Made by a program: the position numbers and the translations under genes
Part shown: piece after piece, positions 25,313 to 34,238 of the stretch
Layout of the letters: each line of letters starts with the position of its first letter
Position numbering within the stretch: position 1 is the first letter of the stretch
NCBI GenBank assembly: GCA_005787685.1
Contig: SYAC01000056.1
Span: forward strand, 1-40,834
Direction: 5' to 3'
Source: Planctomycetia bacterium
GTDB taxonomy: Bacteria; Planctomycetota; Phycisphaerae; Phycisphaerales; SM1A02
Length of the DNA: 40,834 bases
The notes under the pieces: model-generated
Told to the model about the DNA's origin: nothing
Seen by the model: only the letters and a program-made list of their open reading frames with translations
Database searches by the model: none

Positions 25313-26821
25313 ATGCCGAGTGCCATTGCCCACACCCGCCTGATTGTTGGACTTGAAATTCATGTGGAGTTGTGCACACGCAGCAAAATGTTCACGCGCG
25401 CGCCCAATCCAGCCCATGTGGACTTTGATGGCTCCGAGCCAAACTCGCTGGTGGACCCATTGGTGGCGGCTCTGCCTGGAACCTTGCCCGTCATGAACCG
25501 CGCCGCGGTGGAAATGTCCGCGCGCGTTGGTATGGCGCTGGGTTGTGAAATTGCCAAGCATTGTCGATGGGACAGAAAAAATTATTTTTATCCCGATCTT
25601 CCAAAGGGATATCAAATTAGCCAGTACGACCAGCCATTGTGCGGACAAGGAAAATTTGAATTGCCCATGGACGACGGCTCCACCAAGACCATTGGAATTA
25701 TTCGTGCGCACTTAGAGGAGGACACCGGCAAACTTGGGCATGAACTTCCAGGCGGACGCCATTACGACGGCAGTTTGGTGGATTTGAATCGCGCTGGCAC
25801 GCCACTGCTGGAAATTGTCACGGCCCCGGATTTTTCCAGCGCCGCAGAGGTGGTTGCATTCGCGCAAAATTTACGGGTTTTGTGCCGCTTTCTGGGAGTG
25901 ACTGAGGGCGTGATGCAGAAGGGGCACATGCGCTTTGAGCCCAATATCAATGTGGAGATCACGCTGGTGGATGGCACAACCGTGCGCACGCCAATCGTGG
26001 AAGTGAAGAACTTGAATTCGTTCAAGGCCGTCAAGGGCGCTATTGAATATGAGTTTGTGCGCCAAGTGGAGGCATGGCAACACGATGGGCGCGTGATGGG
26101 CCGCGGCATGAAGGCCACGCGCGGCTGGCTTGATGAAAAATTAGAGACCGTCTTGCAGCGTGAAAAAGAGGACGCGCATGACTACCGATATTTTCCAGAC
26201 CCCGATCTTGTTCCCGTGCAAATGGACGAGGCTTGGTTGCAAGAAATCCGCGCGTCGCTGACGGAGCAACCGCTGAGCCGCCAGCGTCGCTATCAACATG
26301 AGTGGGGCTTGCAGCCTGTTGATGCGGAAAATTTGGTGGCGGAGCGCGAGGATTGTTTTTATTTCGAGGCGTGCGTGGCCGCTGCGGGCGCAACGCCAGC
26401 AGCCGGATTTGCTGTTGGAAAATTATTGCTCAACGCGGGCTCAAAGCGCGCCAACGAGAAAAAATGTCTTATTCACCAATTGGGAGCAACGCCGCAGCAA
26501 GTGGCGCAATTAGTGAAACTGCGCGAAGCCAATGATGTTGGCCCGCAAGCCGCCGATCAATTATTTGGATTCATGTGTGATTCGGATGAGACGGTTCTTG
26601 CCTTGGCGCAAACGCACGGACTGCTGCAAGTGCGCGATGACTCCGCGCTTGACGCCTGGGTGGAGGAGGCCATTCTTGCCCAACCGCAAGCCGCCGCGGA
26701 TGTGGCCGCGGGCAAGGACGCCGCGACCGGCCGCTTGGTGGGGCACGTTATGAAACTTTCAAAAGGCAAGGCAGACGCCAAGAGCATCAACGAGCGCTTG
26801 ATCAAGCGACTGAGAAAATAA
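25313..26821 (+). CDS. gatB: Aspartyl/glutamyl-tRNA(Asn/Gln) amidotransferase subunit B
   Basis: 502 residues. GatB is the kinase/tRNA-binding subunit of GatCAB, which converts misacylated Glu-tRNA(Gln) and/or Asp-tRNA(Asn) to the amide form. Motifs are GLEIHVELCTRSKMF, PGTLPVMN, RKNYFYPDLPKGYQISQY, HLEEDTGKL, RAGTPLLEIVT, RFEPNINVEI, EVKNLNSF and YRYFPDPDL. The C-terminal tRNA-binding YqeY-like domain (GRLVGHVMKLSKGKADAKSI) is complete. The ATG at 25313 gives the conventional N-terminus; a longer frame to 25256 is open but unsupported. gatA and gatC are not in the window. Confidence 0.97.
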   Translation: MPSAIAHTRLIVGLEIHVELCTRSKMFTRAPNPAHVDFDGSEPNSLVDPLVAALPGTLPVMNRAAVEMSARVGMALGCEIAKHCRWDRKNYFYPDLPKGYQISQYDQPLCGQGKFELPMDDGSTKTIGIIRAHLEEDTGKLGHELPGGRHYDGSLVDLNRAGTPLLEIVTAPDFSSAAEVVAFAQNLRVLCRFLGVTEGVMQKGHMRFEPNINVEITLVDGTTVRTPIVEVKNLNSFKAVKGAIEYEFVRQVEAWQHDGRVMGRGMKATRGWLDEKLETVLQREKEDAHDYRYFPDPDLVPVQMDEAWLQEIRASLTEQPLSRQRRYQHEWGLQPVDAENLVAEREDCFYFEACVAAAGATPAAGFAVGKLLLNAGSKRANEKKCLIHQLGATPQQVAQLVKLREANDVGPQAADQLFGFMCDSDETVLALAQTHGLLQVRDDSALDAWVEEAILAQPQAAADVAAGKDAATGRLVGHVMKLSKGKADAKSINERLIKRLRK

Positions 26822-26912
26822 ATATGAACGTTCAAGCAAGCACATATCATTCCAAACTCAACCGCAAGAAATTGTGTGGCAATCACGCCGCGCGTTATCA
26901 ACGGAGCACAAT

Positions 26913-27476
26913 ATGAACAAGCCAAATCTAGAACCCGGCGAAGTGGTTGTGACGCGCGAGGCCATTGGGCGACGCATGCCCATGTTGGCTGCCGAAATCA
27001 CAGCATCGCTTGATGGCAATGTGGACGGCCTTGTGATCATGCCGGTGCTCACGGGCGCGTTGGTATTTGCAGCCGATCTTATTCGCTGCTTTCCCCAGCG
27101 ACTGCGCATTGATTTAATCGCCGCGCGTAGTTACGGCGCGGGCACGCATAGTCAGGGACCAAAACTCGAGGGCGGTGTTCCAGTAGGCGTGAAGGATCGC
27201 CATGTGTTAATTGTTGACGACATTCTTGACAGTGGCCGCACCATTCAATTTCTGCGCCAATGCGTGCTCGACAGCGGCGCGCGGAGCGTGCGAGCATGTG
27301 TGTTGTTGCGCAAGCAATTGCCCCAAGCCCTGGCCACACCGTGTGAATTCGTGGGCTTTGAAGTGCCGGATTTATTCGTGGCGGGTTACGGCCTTGATTA
27401 CGATGGTTGGTTTCGAAATCTTCCCGATGTGGTTGCGCTGCGGCCAGGCGGACAAGCTCACAATATTGTGCGCTGA
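26913..27476 (+). CDS. hpt: Hypoxanthine(-guanine) phosphoribosyltransferase
   Basis: 187 residues. It transfers phosphoribosyl from PRPP to hypoxanthine or guanine in purine salvage. The PRPP-binding motif VLIVDDILDSGRTI lies near residues 100-113. The flexible-loop Ser-Tyr region is ARSYGAGTHS, and the base-binding C-terminus has FEVPDLFVAGYGLDYDGWFRNLPDV, typical for this family. The ATG at 26913 has GGAG seven bases upstream; the frame is open earlier but lacks similarity. It is 91 bases after gatB with no terminator seen between, so co-transcription is possible. It is convergent with the DnaJ-family gene. Confidence 0.94.
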   Translation: MNKPNLEPGEVVVTREAIGRRMPMLAAEITASLDGNVDGLVIMPVLTGALVFAADLIRCFPQRLRIDLIAARSYGAGTHSQGPKLEGGVPVGVKDRHVLIVDDILDSGRTIQFLRQCVLDSGARSVRACVLLRKQLPQALATPCEFVGFEVPDLFVAGYGLDYDGWFRNLPDVVALRPGGQAHNIVR

Positions 27477-27493
27477 TCTTTGACCCATCTCAC

Positions 27494-27553
27494 GGCCACA
27501 TAATCGGTCGATGCACTGCGCTTGGCGGCGCCGATGTGGTTCACCATGTGGCC
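27494..27553. repeat. Inverted repeat between hpt and the DnaJ-family gene
   Basis: GGCCACAT (27494-27501) is inverted as ATGTGGCC (27546-27553). A second partner, CCGATGTGG (27531-27539), can pair with CCACATAATCGG with a 2-base bulge. It occupies the convergent gap between the two stop codons, where a bidirectional terminator is expected, but no T-run follows the outer stem except the weak AAAATTATTT at 27558-27567. Confidence 0.35.
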
Positions 27554-27561
27554 TTGCAAAA

Positions 27562-28464
27562 TTATTTCGTCTGGAGTTGAGCCCACGGTTCGCCCGCCCG
27601 CGGCGAAGGCAAGCGCTCACCCATGGCACGCATCAATTCAGAATCTTCTTTGGATAATGTTGTGGGGGGCTCAATGCGCACCATGGCGTAGAAATCACCC
27701 ACGCCTTGCGCGCCCTGAATTCCCTTGCCTTTTAAGCGAAGTTTGCGACCACTCGGTGTGCCGGCTTCTATGCGAATTTCCGCGCTGCCGTTCAATAGGG
27801 GAACAGAAACTTTTGCGCCCAGGCTCGCCTCCACAATTGAAATTGGAACATCAATAAGAATGTCGAGGTCGTCGCGACGAAACCACGGATGCGGCGCGAC
27901 CTTCACCGCTAACACCAGGTCGCCATTGGGGCCGCCGTTTGAACCTGCGCCACCCTTGCCGCGCACGCGCAATTGTCCATCGGATGAAATTCCCGGTGGT
28001 ATGCGCACATCAACCACAATGGCGCCGTTTGGTCCTTGCAAATCAATGTGATGCATTCCGCCAAGCGCCGCGGTCATGAACCCAATTTGAATTGTTGAGG
28101 TTAAATCCTCGCCCGGTTGCGGCCCACGCGCGCGCTTGCCTCGGCCGCGACCGCCACCGCCCATGAAGTTTCCAAAAATAGATTCAAGAGTGTCGGCATC
28201 CACGCCGCCGTAACCGCCAGCTTGACCGCCGCCCATATTGGGCTGCGATTCATTGACGTGTCCAAAGCGATCATATTTGGCGCGTTTTGCCGTGTCTGAA
28301 AGCACGTCGTAGGCATCCTGTATTTCTTTAAACATGGCCGAGGCGTTGGCCGCCTTATTCAAGTCTGGATGATATTTCCGCGCTAATTTGCGGTGCGCGC
28401 TTCGAATTTGATCCGCCGTTGCGTCGCGCGCAACCCCAAGAATTTCGTAGTAGTCACGCGCCAT
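27562..28464 (-). CDS. DnaJ-family (CbpA-type) co-chaperone without zinc finger
   Basis: 300 residues. The J domain at residues 3-70 begins RDYYEILGVARDATADQI and has the essential HPD in KYHPDLN, so it should stimulate DnaK ATPase. A Gly-rich linker follows (GGGQAGGYGGVD, FMGGGGRGRGKRARG). The C-terminal part has two substrate-binding beta domains (VRIPPGISSDGQLRVRGKGG, GDLVLAVKVAPHPWFRR, DLDILIDVPISIVEASLG). The CxxCxGxG zinc repeats of true DnaJ are absent, which marks it as CbpA/class B. It starts three bases after the ptsN-like stop and is last in a four-gene minus-strand run. Confidence 0.94.
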   Translation of the reverse strand: MARDYYEILGVARDATADQIRSAHRKLARKYHPDLNKAANASAMFKEIQDAYDVLSDTAKRAKYDRFGHVNESQPNMGGGQAGGYGGVDADTLESIFGNFMGGGGRGRGKRARGPQPGEDLTSTIQIGFMTAALGGMHHIDLQGPNGAIVVDVRIPPGISSDGQLRVRGKGGAGSNGGPNGDLVLAVKVAPHPWFRRDDLDILIDVPISIVEASLGAKVSVPLLNGSAEIRIEAGTPSGRKLRLKGKGIQGAQGVGDFYAMVRIEPPTTLSKEDSELMRAMGERLPSPRAGEPWAQLQTK

Positions 28465-28467
28465 GCG

Positions 28468-28929
28468 TCATTCCGCGGTTTCAGCTTTGCGAAACAATGT
28501 GTAAAGCTCTTGCGAACTTTTGGACGCATATAGACTTTCGCGAAACTCTGGATTGGTCATTAAACGACTCACCCTACCAAGGGCTTGAATGTGTTCAGAC
28601 ACGGCTTCGGGCGGACTCGTCAGCAGCACAATCAATCGCACTGGCTTCTTGTCTATGGAATCGTATTCCATAGGATGAGCGGGCTTGCCAATAGCCATGG
28701 CAACTCGTTTGACCGACGAACTTTTTCCGTGTGGCAACGCCAGGCCTTCACCAATCCCGGTGGAGCGCTGTGCCTCGCGCTGCCAAACAATTTGTTTCAC
28801 AACATCCGCGTCGCAAATCGCCCCAGATACCGCCAAAGCATCCACCAATTCGCCGATCACTCCACGCTTGTCGTGGGCAAGCAAAGGAACTTTGACACAA
28901 TCAATATTTAAGACTTCAAGGACATTCAT
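28468..28929 (-). CDS. PTS EIIA (fructose/nitrogen-type, PtsN-like) domain protein
   Basis: 153 residues from the ATG at 28929. It is a stand-alone EIIA domain of the mannitol/fructose/Ntr class, with the phosphorylatable His in GIGEGLALPHGKS (near residue 66). In other bacteria such proteins receive phosphate from NPr/HPr and regulate nitrogen, potassium or carbon functions rather than transport. No sugar permease (EIIBC) or HPr gene is in the window, which favours a regulatory role. It lies between rsmB (57 bases upstream) and the DnaJ-family gene (3 bases downstream) on the same strand. The frame stays open to 28986, but MNVLEVLN is the likely beginning. Confidence 0.88.
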   Translation of the reverse strand: MNVLEVLNIDCVKVPLLAHDKRGVIGELVDALAVSGAICDADVVKQIVWQREAQRSTGIGEGLALPHGKSSSVKRVAMAIGKPAHPMEYDSIDKKPVRLIVLLTSPPEAVSEHIQALGRVSRLMTNPEFRESLYASKSSQELYTLFRKAETAE

Positions 28930-28986
28930 TGTAAATTCTGGCGATTCGGTGCAGTATACCAAATGCAAGCCAAATTCGGTTAACAA

Positions 28987-30333
28987 TTATCCGTGATTTG
29001 CAAAGATTGCCGCAAAAGCCCCGTCTTGCCACATTGTGGGGGTTTCTCCAGGCAGTCCTTGAGGAATATTGCGCTCGCTGCGGCGCATTGGCGTCTTGAT
29101 TCGCTGCGAAATCCAAGCGGCCATGCGCTCATTCTCCTCTTGCTCCAAACTGCATGTGGCGTAAAGCAAGGTGCCATGTTCAGCCAGCAACGGTCGGTGA
29201 TCGTCCACAATTTTTCGCTGCAGCACAACCAGGCGATCCATCATCTTCAAGTCAAATCGATATTTGGCTTCTGGTCTGCGCGCGAACACGCCGCTATTGG
29301 AGCAAGGCACGTCAAGCACAAGCACGTCGGCTTTGCCAAACCACTGTCCAATGTCTTGCGGCGTGACCACTTGAATATTGTTCAAACCGGACACGCCAGC
29401 GCGGCGCGCGGCCTGGGTAAGCGAAGCGCGGCGGTTCGCATCGGGTTCGCTGGCGATAATGAGCGCGCCAGGAAATTTCGCTGCCAGTTGCAAGGTCTTG
29501 GTGCCGCGACCGGCGCAGGCGTCGATGATTATTTTAGGCGCTGACATTTCCAAAAGTGAAACCGCCAAAGCGCTGCCAACATCCTGCACGCGTGCCAGCG
29601 GATATTTTTCCAGCGCCGCAAGCAGCGCCGTGTGCGAGCCATTCCAAATGCGCGCTCCTGGCGCGCCGTGCGCCGCGGTCTCCGGCTCCTCGGCTGGAAG
29701 TCCGTACAGGACCAGCGGCGGATCTGTGAGTCCGTGAAAACAAATTCGGCGCGCGTCTTTCACGCTCATACGATTGGTCCAGCGCAACACCACATCCAGC
29801 GGGTGGCTTGATTGCTGCGACAAACGCTCGGGAGCGGAGCTGGCAAAGACATCCTCCGACAAACTCCACGCGCCGCCATCTTCAAGAGGCAGGTGATAGC
29901 GCAAGGGCGTTGGAAATTGAGCGAAGGCCTGCGCGGATAATTTCTGCACGCGCAGCGCGGCAATTTTGCGCAAAATGGCGTTCACCATTCCACCAGCGCC
30001 TACGCGCACCGCGCTCTTCGCCCACTCCACAGTTTCATCCAACACCGCATGATCAGGCACGCGGTCCATTAAAAGCAACTGTGCCGCGCCACCCAGCAAC
30101 GCCGCTTGCATTCCTGGTTGAATGGTGTGCCACGGTCGATCAAGCAGCGGCGCGATTACGGCTTGCAGTGTGAGCCAGCGGCGAACAACTTGTAATTCAA
30201 TGGTGCGACCAAGCGCGCGATCACGCGGCTCAATGGCGCTGTCTTGCGGAGCGTCAATCTTAAAATCAAATCGTGGCCACTCACGCGCGCACAACGCAAT
30301 GCGCTCGTAGGCAGCCACACGTCCAGGATTCAC
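28987..30333 (-). CDS. rsmB: 16S rRNA (cytosine-C5)-methyltransferase RsmB-like (NusB domain plus methylase)
   Basis: 448 residues; GTG start at 30333. The N-terminal ~140 residues form the NusB-like RNA-binding domain (DRALGRTIELQVVRRWLTL, DHAVLDETVEWAKS). The catalytic part has SAM-binding IIDACAGRGTKTLQLAA, the general motif DVLVLDVPCSNSGVFARRPE with one active-site Cys, and LLYATCSLEQEENE with the catalytic nucleophile Cys. This class methylates C967 of 16S rRNA in E. coli; the same position is assumed here. It follows metK by 58 bases on the same strand, so SAM synthesis and SAM use may share a transcript. Confidence 0.93.
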   Translation of the reverse strand: MNPGRVAAYERIALCAREWPRFDFKIDAPQDSAIEPRDRALGRTIELQVVRRWLTLQAVIAPLLDRPWHTIQPGMQAALLGGAAQLLLMDRVPDHAVLDETVEWAKSAVRVGAGGMVNAILRKIAALRVQKLSAQAFAQFPTPLRYHLPLEDGGAWSLSEDVFASSAPERLSQQSSHPLDVVLRWTNRMSVKDARRICFHGLTDPPLVLYGLPAEEPETAAHGAPGARIWNGSHTALLAALEKYPLARVQDVGSALAVSLLEMSAPKIIIDACAGRGTKTLQLAAKFPGALIIASEPDANRRASLTQAARRAGVSGLNNIQVVTPQDIGQWFGKADVLVLDVPCSNSGVFARRPEAKYRFDLKMMDRLVVLQRKIVDDHRPLLAEHGTLLYATCSLEQEENERMAAWISQRIKTPMRRSERNIPQGLPGETPTMWQDGAFAAIFANHG

Positions 30334-30391
30334 GAGCGGACCGCTTTCATTTGCAATTCTCTAAGCACCCGCAAACGCATCCGCCAACGCA

Positions 30392-31600
30392 TCAATGCTT
30401 GGACCGCAATCGTTGCGCGGCTTTGGCAAGGGCGGGGGCTTCCTCGGTTTTTTCCCAGGTGAATGTGCCTTTGCCACCTTCGCCAGGCTTGCGGCCAAAG
30501 TGGCCGTGCGCCGCCGTTGGCGTGTAGATGGGCTTGAGCAAATCCAAATGCTTGATGATGCCAGCGGGAGTCAGGTCAAAGAAATCCTGAACCAACTTGG
30601 AAATCTGCGAGTCGGCAATGGTGCCGGTGCCTTGCGTGTCAATATGCACGCTCACAGGTTCGGCCACTCCAATCGCGTATGAAAGTTGAACCTCGCACAC
30701 ATTGGCGAGCTTGGCGGCCACAACATTTTTGGCCATGTGACGCGCCATGTACGCCGCGCTGCGATCCACCTTGCTTGGATCCTTGCCGCTGAAAGCGCCG
30801 CCGCCGTGGCGACCGCGACCTCCGTATGTGTCAACGATAATTTTGCGGCCGGTCAATCCACAATCGCCGTGCGGACCGCCAATTTCAAAGCGGCCAGTTG
30901 GATTCACAAACACGCGGATATTTTTGTTCCACCAACGGCCAAGCGATGGCCGAATGATGTGCTGAATCACTTCTTGTTTCAGTCGATCCTGCTTCTCGTT
31001 CCACATGGGCGCGTGTTGCGTGGACAGAACAACTGTGTCAATGCGTATTGGATTGAGTCCGTCGTATTCCACAGTCACTTGGCTCTTGGCATCTGGGCGC
31101 AAGCCTGCAATCGCGCTCTGCTCGCGAATGATTGCTTGGCGACGCACCAAGTCGTGCGCCATTTGAATTGGTAACGGCATAAGCTCCGGAGTTTCGCCGC
31201 ACGCGAATCCAAACATCATTCCTTGATCACCAGCGCCTTGCGCTTTTTTCTTTTTGCTCTTGGCGTTCTTCGTGTTTACGCCGCGGGCAATGTCGGGGCT
31301 TTGTTTTCCAAGCGCAACGCTGACGCCGCAACTGCGGCCATCAAATCCCTTGTCGGCATCGTCATAGCCAGCCTTGAGCACCGTGTTGCGCACAACGCTT
31401 GGAATATCAACCCAACCCGTGGTGGTCACTTCGCCTGCGACCACGCACAAGCCGGTTGTCACAAGCGTTTCGCACGCCACGCGGCTCTTGGCGTCTTGCG
31501 CCAACATGGCGTCCAAAATGGCGTCTGAAATTTGGTCGGCCAGTTTGTCGGGGTGGCCCATGGAGACTGATTCACTTGTGAAAAGATGCCTGGAGGACAT
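30392..31600 (-). CDS. metK: S-adenosylmethionine synthetase
   Basis: 402 residues. It makes S-adenosylmethionine from methionine and ATP. Motifs are [20 protein letters not shown], the loop [53 protein letters not shown], and [20 protein letters not shown] Lys-rich insertion ([19 protein letters not shown]) lies just before the catalytic loop. The ATG at 31600 is preceded by AAGGAAA; an upstream frame to 31639 is unlikely. It is first in the minus-strand run metK-rsmB-ptsN-dnaJ and divergent from the bifunctional nuclease gene. No SAM riboswitch was recognised in the 116-base gap. Confidence 0.97.
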   Translation of the reverse strand: MSSRHLFTSESVSMGHPDKLADQISDAILDAMLAQDAKSRVACETLVTTGLCVVAGEVTTTGWVDIPSVVRNTVLKAGYDDADKGFDGRSCGVSVALGKQSPDIARGVNTKNAKSKKKKAQGAGDQGMMFGFACGETPELMPLPIQMAHDLVRRQAIIREQSAIAGLRPDAKSQVTVEYDGLNPIRIDTVVLSTQHAPMWNEKQDRLKQEVIQHIIRPSLGRWWNKNIRVFVNPTGRFEIGGPHGDCGLTGRKIIVDTYGGRGRHGGGAFSGKDPSKVDRSAAYMARHMAKNVVAAKLANVCEVQLSYAIGVAEPVSVHIDTQGTGTIADSQISKLVQDFFDLTPAGIIKHLDLLKPIYTPTAAHGHFGRKPGEGGKGTFTWEKTEEAPALAKAAQRLRSKH

Positions 31601-31716
31601 ACGAGTTTCCTTTTGTGAGATGTTTGAGATATTCCACATTCCTTGTGAATGAAGGCAAGTATGTTAGCGATACCTTTGGTTCCTGTGGCGTCCTACACTA
31701 TCGGTCGGAGAACCCT

Positions 31717-32205
31717 GTGAATATTCCAATGCAACTCTCGCGAATTTTTATTCGTGAAATGACGGACATGCAAATCATCGAACTTTCCGAAGTGGGTGGT
31801 ACGCGCGCGTTCCCCATTGTGATTGGTCTGCCAGAGGCGTTCGCCATTGAGCGACGCTTGAAGGGCGTGGAAATTCCCCGTCCGCAGACGCACGATTTGC
31901 TGGCGAGCACCATTGAAGCCCTTGGCGGAGAGTTGCTGCGCATAGAAATCACCCACTTTTCACAAGGAACATATTTTGCGCGCCTCGTTATTTCCAAAAA
32001 TGGCCAAGAGATTGAAATTGACTCACGTCCCTCCGACGCCATTGCGCTTGGCATTGCCAAGAGTGTTCCAATTTTAGTGGCCGAAGAAGTGTTGGAAGCC
32101 GCCAGTGTCCAAGCCGCGGCCGGTATGAATCCAGTGCCGGAAATGAGCCCCGACATGGAGGATGAAGACGACGATCAAGATGATGACCAAGATGAGAGTT
32201 TGTGA
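31717..32205 (+). CDS. Bifunctional nuclease (BFN/DUF151) domain protein
   Basis: 162 residues. The GTG at 31717 has GGAG six bases upstream (31707-31710) and gives the usual family N-terminus, VNIPMQLSRIFIREM. The BFN core shows IIELSEVGGTRAFPIVIGLPEA, RPQTHDLLASTIEALGG and EIDSRPSDAIALGIAKSVPI, with the characteristic SRPSDA. Proteins with this domain have been reported to have RNase and DNase activity in plants and Mycobacterium; function in planctomycetes is unknown. The C-terminus is a very acidic tail (MEDEDDDQDDDQDESL). The HAD gene starts directly after the stop. Confidence 0.93.
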   Translation: MNIPMQLSRIFIREMTDMQIIELSEVGGTRAFPIVIGLPEAFAIERRLKGVEIPRPQTHDLLASTIEALGGELLRIEITHFSQGTYFARLVISKNGQEIEIDSRPSDAIALGIAKSVPILVAEEVLEAASVQAAAGMNPVPEMSPDMEDEDDDQDDDQDESL

Positions 32206-32874
32206 GTGTCCACGCATTCACCTCGCACCAATTCCTGGGTTGTGTTTGATCTTGGTGGAGTTCTAATTCGTATTCACCACTCCTGGAAAGCCGCCGTCGC
32301 GGCGAACGTGACTGTCGCCGCCGCGCAGGACACAACCCCACATCCCGCCCTTGATATCCAGCATCACCACGCGCGGGAATTTGGCAAGCTTGTTTCAGAT
32401 CAGCAGTGCGGCCTTCTTTCGCACGATGATTTTTGTAAGCGGATGAGCGAGTTGACCACGGGCCTTGTCAGCCCGGCGAATGTTTCGCGCATTCACGCGT
32501 CGATCATTGTTGGGGTGTACGAAGGCGTGGAGCAATTGTTGCACGATTTACATATGCAAGGCGTATCCACGGCGTGTCTTTCCAATACCAATCAGCACCA
32601 TTGGGAAATCATGAGTCACATTCCCGCGTTCGCCGCAATTCAACATCGCCACGCTTCGCATGTGTTTCAGTTGGAGAAGCCAAATCCAGCCATTTTTCAG
32701 GCATTTGAGCGCGCCACGCAAGCGCGTCCCATGGACATTCTTTACTTTGACGATCTTGCCCCCAATATTCATGTAGCAATCCAAGTTGGTTGGCGCGCCA
32801 TTCTCATTGACCCTCAAAGTGAAACCGTGCCACAGATTCGGCGCGCGTTGGTGACGCATGGGGTGTTGCCATGA
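32206..32874 (+). CDS. HAD-superfamily hydrolase (YihX-like phosphatase)
   Basis: 222 residues; GTG start immediately after the BFN stop. HAD motif I is VVFDLGGVLI: the nucleophile Asp is present, and the second Asp is replaced by Gly, as in YihX/haloacid-dehalogenase-like subgroups. Motif II is CLSNTN, motif III the Lys in EKPNPAIFQAF, and motif IV LYFDDLAPNIHVA. The four-helix cap between motifs I and II fits subclass C1. Likely a sugar-phosphate or nucleotide phosphatase, but the substrate is not predictable. The stop overlaps truD's ATG (ATGA). Confidence 0.9.
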   Translation: MSTHSPRTNSWVVFDLGGVLIRIHHSWKAAVAANVTVAAAQDTTPHPALDIQHHHAREFGKLVSDQQCGLLSHDDFCKRMSELTTGLVSPANVSRIHASIIVGVYEGVEQLLHDLHMQGVSTACLSNTNQHHWEIMSHIPAFAAIQHRHASHVFQLEKPNPAIFQAFERATQARPMDILYFDDLAPNIHVAIQVGWRAILIDPQSETVPQIRRALVTHGVLP

Positions 32875-34169
32875 ACCAATCAACTTCTCGCGCGCCGCAT
32901 GAACGCATTCCAACGCCGTTATGCCAGAATTCGCTGCTTCAAGCCAAGCCTCTGGCGGGTAAAATAAAATTACGCCCCGAGGACTTTCTGGTGGAGGAAC
33001 TTCCACTTTTTAACTTGACCGGCGAAGGCGAGCATTTGCATTTGGGCATTCAGAAAATTGGTATTCGCCACGACGAACTCCTGGAGATTGTGGCGCGTCA
33101 CTGCGGCGTTTCTGTGCGCGCTATTGGCTACGCCGGTATGAAAGACAAGCATTCGGTGGCGCAACAATCACTATCCATTCACTTGCCAGGGAAACCCGAT
33201 CCGAGGCCGCTTGAGCATCCGAATGTGCACATTCTTTGGGCCAAACGCCATCAAGCCAAGTTGCGCCTTGGACAACTGCTTGGCAATCGTTTCGCCATCC
33301 GCGTGCGCGATATTGAACCCGCGCGTATTCCCATCATCCACCGCGACCTGTATCGCTTGTCACGTAGTGGTGTTCCCAACGCGTTTGGTGCTCAGAGATT
33401 TGGCTACCGATTGAATGGGCACATTCTTGGTCGACTGCTTGTGTTGCAGGATTGGCAAGGTTTTCTTGATGAGCTGTTGGGCCTCACGGGTACGCCATTT
33501 CCAGAGTGGCAACAAGATCGACGCGCAGCGTTTCATAAAAATGAATTTCGCGCGGCCATTGCTCACTGGGCTCAATCCGACTTCGCCGAGCGCTCCGCCT
33601 TGAAGGCGCTTTCCCAAGGCGCAACCGCCAAGGAAACCGTGAAAGCCATCAAGCCACCAATGCGCGATTTTTGGATTTGTGCTTTGCAGTCAGCCATATT
33701 CAACGCCGCGCTAGATCAACGCTTACAAGCCAACACCTTTGATCAATTCATCGCGGGTGACCTGGCGTTTCTACATCAAGGCGGTGCTATATTTCGTGTC
33801 ACGCCATCCATGCTTGCCAGGCTGCAAGAAGCCGCCGCATTGCAAACCCGCCTTGGGGCCGGTGAAATTTCGCCAAGCGCTCCACTTGCGGGTCCTGGGG
33901 TCATGTGGGGCGAAGATGCCGCGTTGCCAATTGAACTAAACGCCATTGCGCAATTCTCACTCACGCAGCAACACTTTCTCAATCCACAATTTCAGCCTCC
34001 CGGCTCACGCCGTCCGCTGCGTATAGCACTTACACATCCGCAAGCCGAGGCTGGTGTGGACGAACATGGAAACTTTGTTCGCGTTGCATTTGATCTTCCA
34101 AAAGGCGCCTACGCCACCAGCGTTTTACAGGAATTATTTGGTGGCGCAATTCTTCAAGACAACATTTAA
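32871..34169 (+). CDS. truD: tRNA pseudouridine(13) synthase
   Basis: 432 residues. TruD isomerises U13 of tRNA-Glu to pseudouridine in E. coli. The family signature with the catalytic Asp is GYAGMKDKHSVAQQ (Asp near residue 92). Other family blocks are DFLVEELPLF near the N-terminus, NRFAIRVRDIE, and GVPNAFGAQRFG. The middle holds the TruD-specific insertion domain (FWICALQSAIFNAALDQRL, GPGVMWGED), and the C-terminus ends with RVAFDLPKGAYATSVLQELF. Length and architecture are normal. Its ATG overlaps the HAD gene stop; a hairpin terminator follows. Confidence 0.95.
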   Translation: MNQSTSRAPHERIPTPLCQNSLLQAKPLAGKIKLRPEDFLVEELPLFNLTGEGEHLHLGIQKIGIRHDELLEIVARHCGVSVRAIGYAGMKDKHSVAQQSLSIHLPGKPDPRPLEHPNVHILWAKRHQAKLRLGQLLGNRFAIRVRDIEPARIPIIHRDLYRLSRSGVPNAFGAQRFGYRLNGHILGRLLVLQDWQGFLDELLGLTGTPFPEWQQDRRAAFHKNEFRAAIAHWAQSDFAERSALKALSQGATAKETVKAIKPPMRDFWICALQSAIFNAALDQRLQANTFDQFIAGDLAFLHQGGAIFRVTPSMLARLQEAAALQTRLGAGEISPSAPLAGPGVMWGEDAALPIELNAIAQFSLTQQHFLNPQFQPPGSRRPLRIALTHPQAEAGVDEHGNFVRVAFDLPKGAYATSVLQELFGGAILQDNI

Positions 34170-34174
34170 CAACC

Positions 34175-34210
34175 GTGCCCCTTTGCAAAATAGGAATGGC
34201 AAAGCGGCAC
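34175..34210. terminator. Bidirectional hairpin terminator between truD and the PEP-CTERM-like gene
   Basis: GTGCCCCTTTGC (34175-34186) pairs with GCAAAGCGGCAC (34199-34210), 11 of 12 positions matched, around the loop AAAATAGGAATG. It fills the convergent gap, five bases past the truD stop. On the plus side TAGGATTTTAG follows. Confidence 0.7.
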
Positions 34211-34238
34211 TAGGATTTTAGTGGTCCACAAATCGCAT

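Noticed and set aside
31601-31716. SAM riboswitch in front of metK
   Set aside because: The 116-base gap is divergent and short, and no SAM-riboswitch consensus core could be found on the minus strand.
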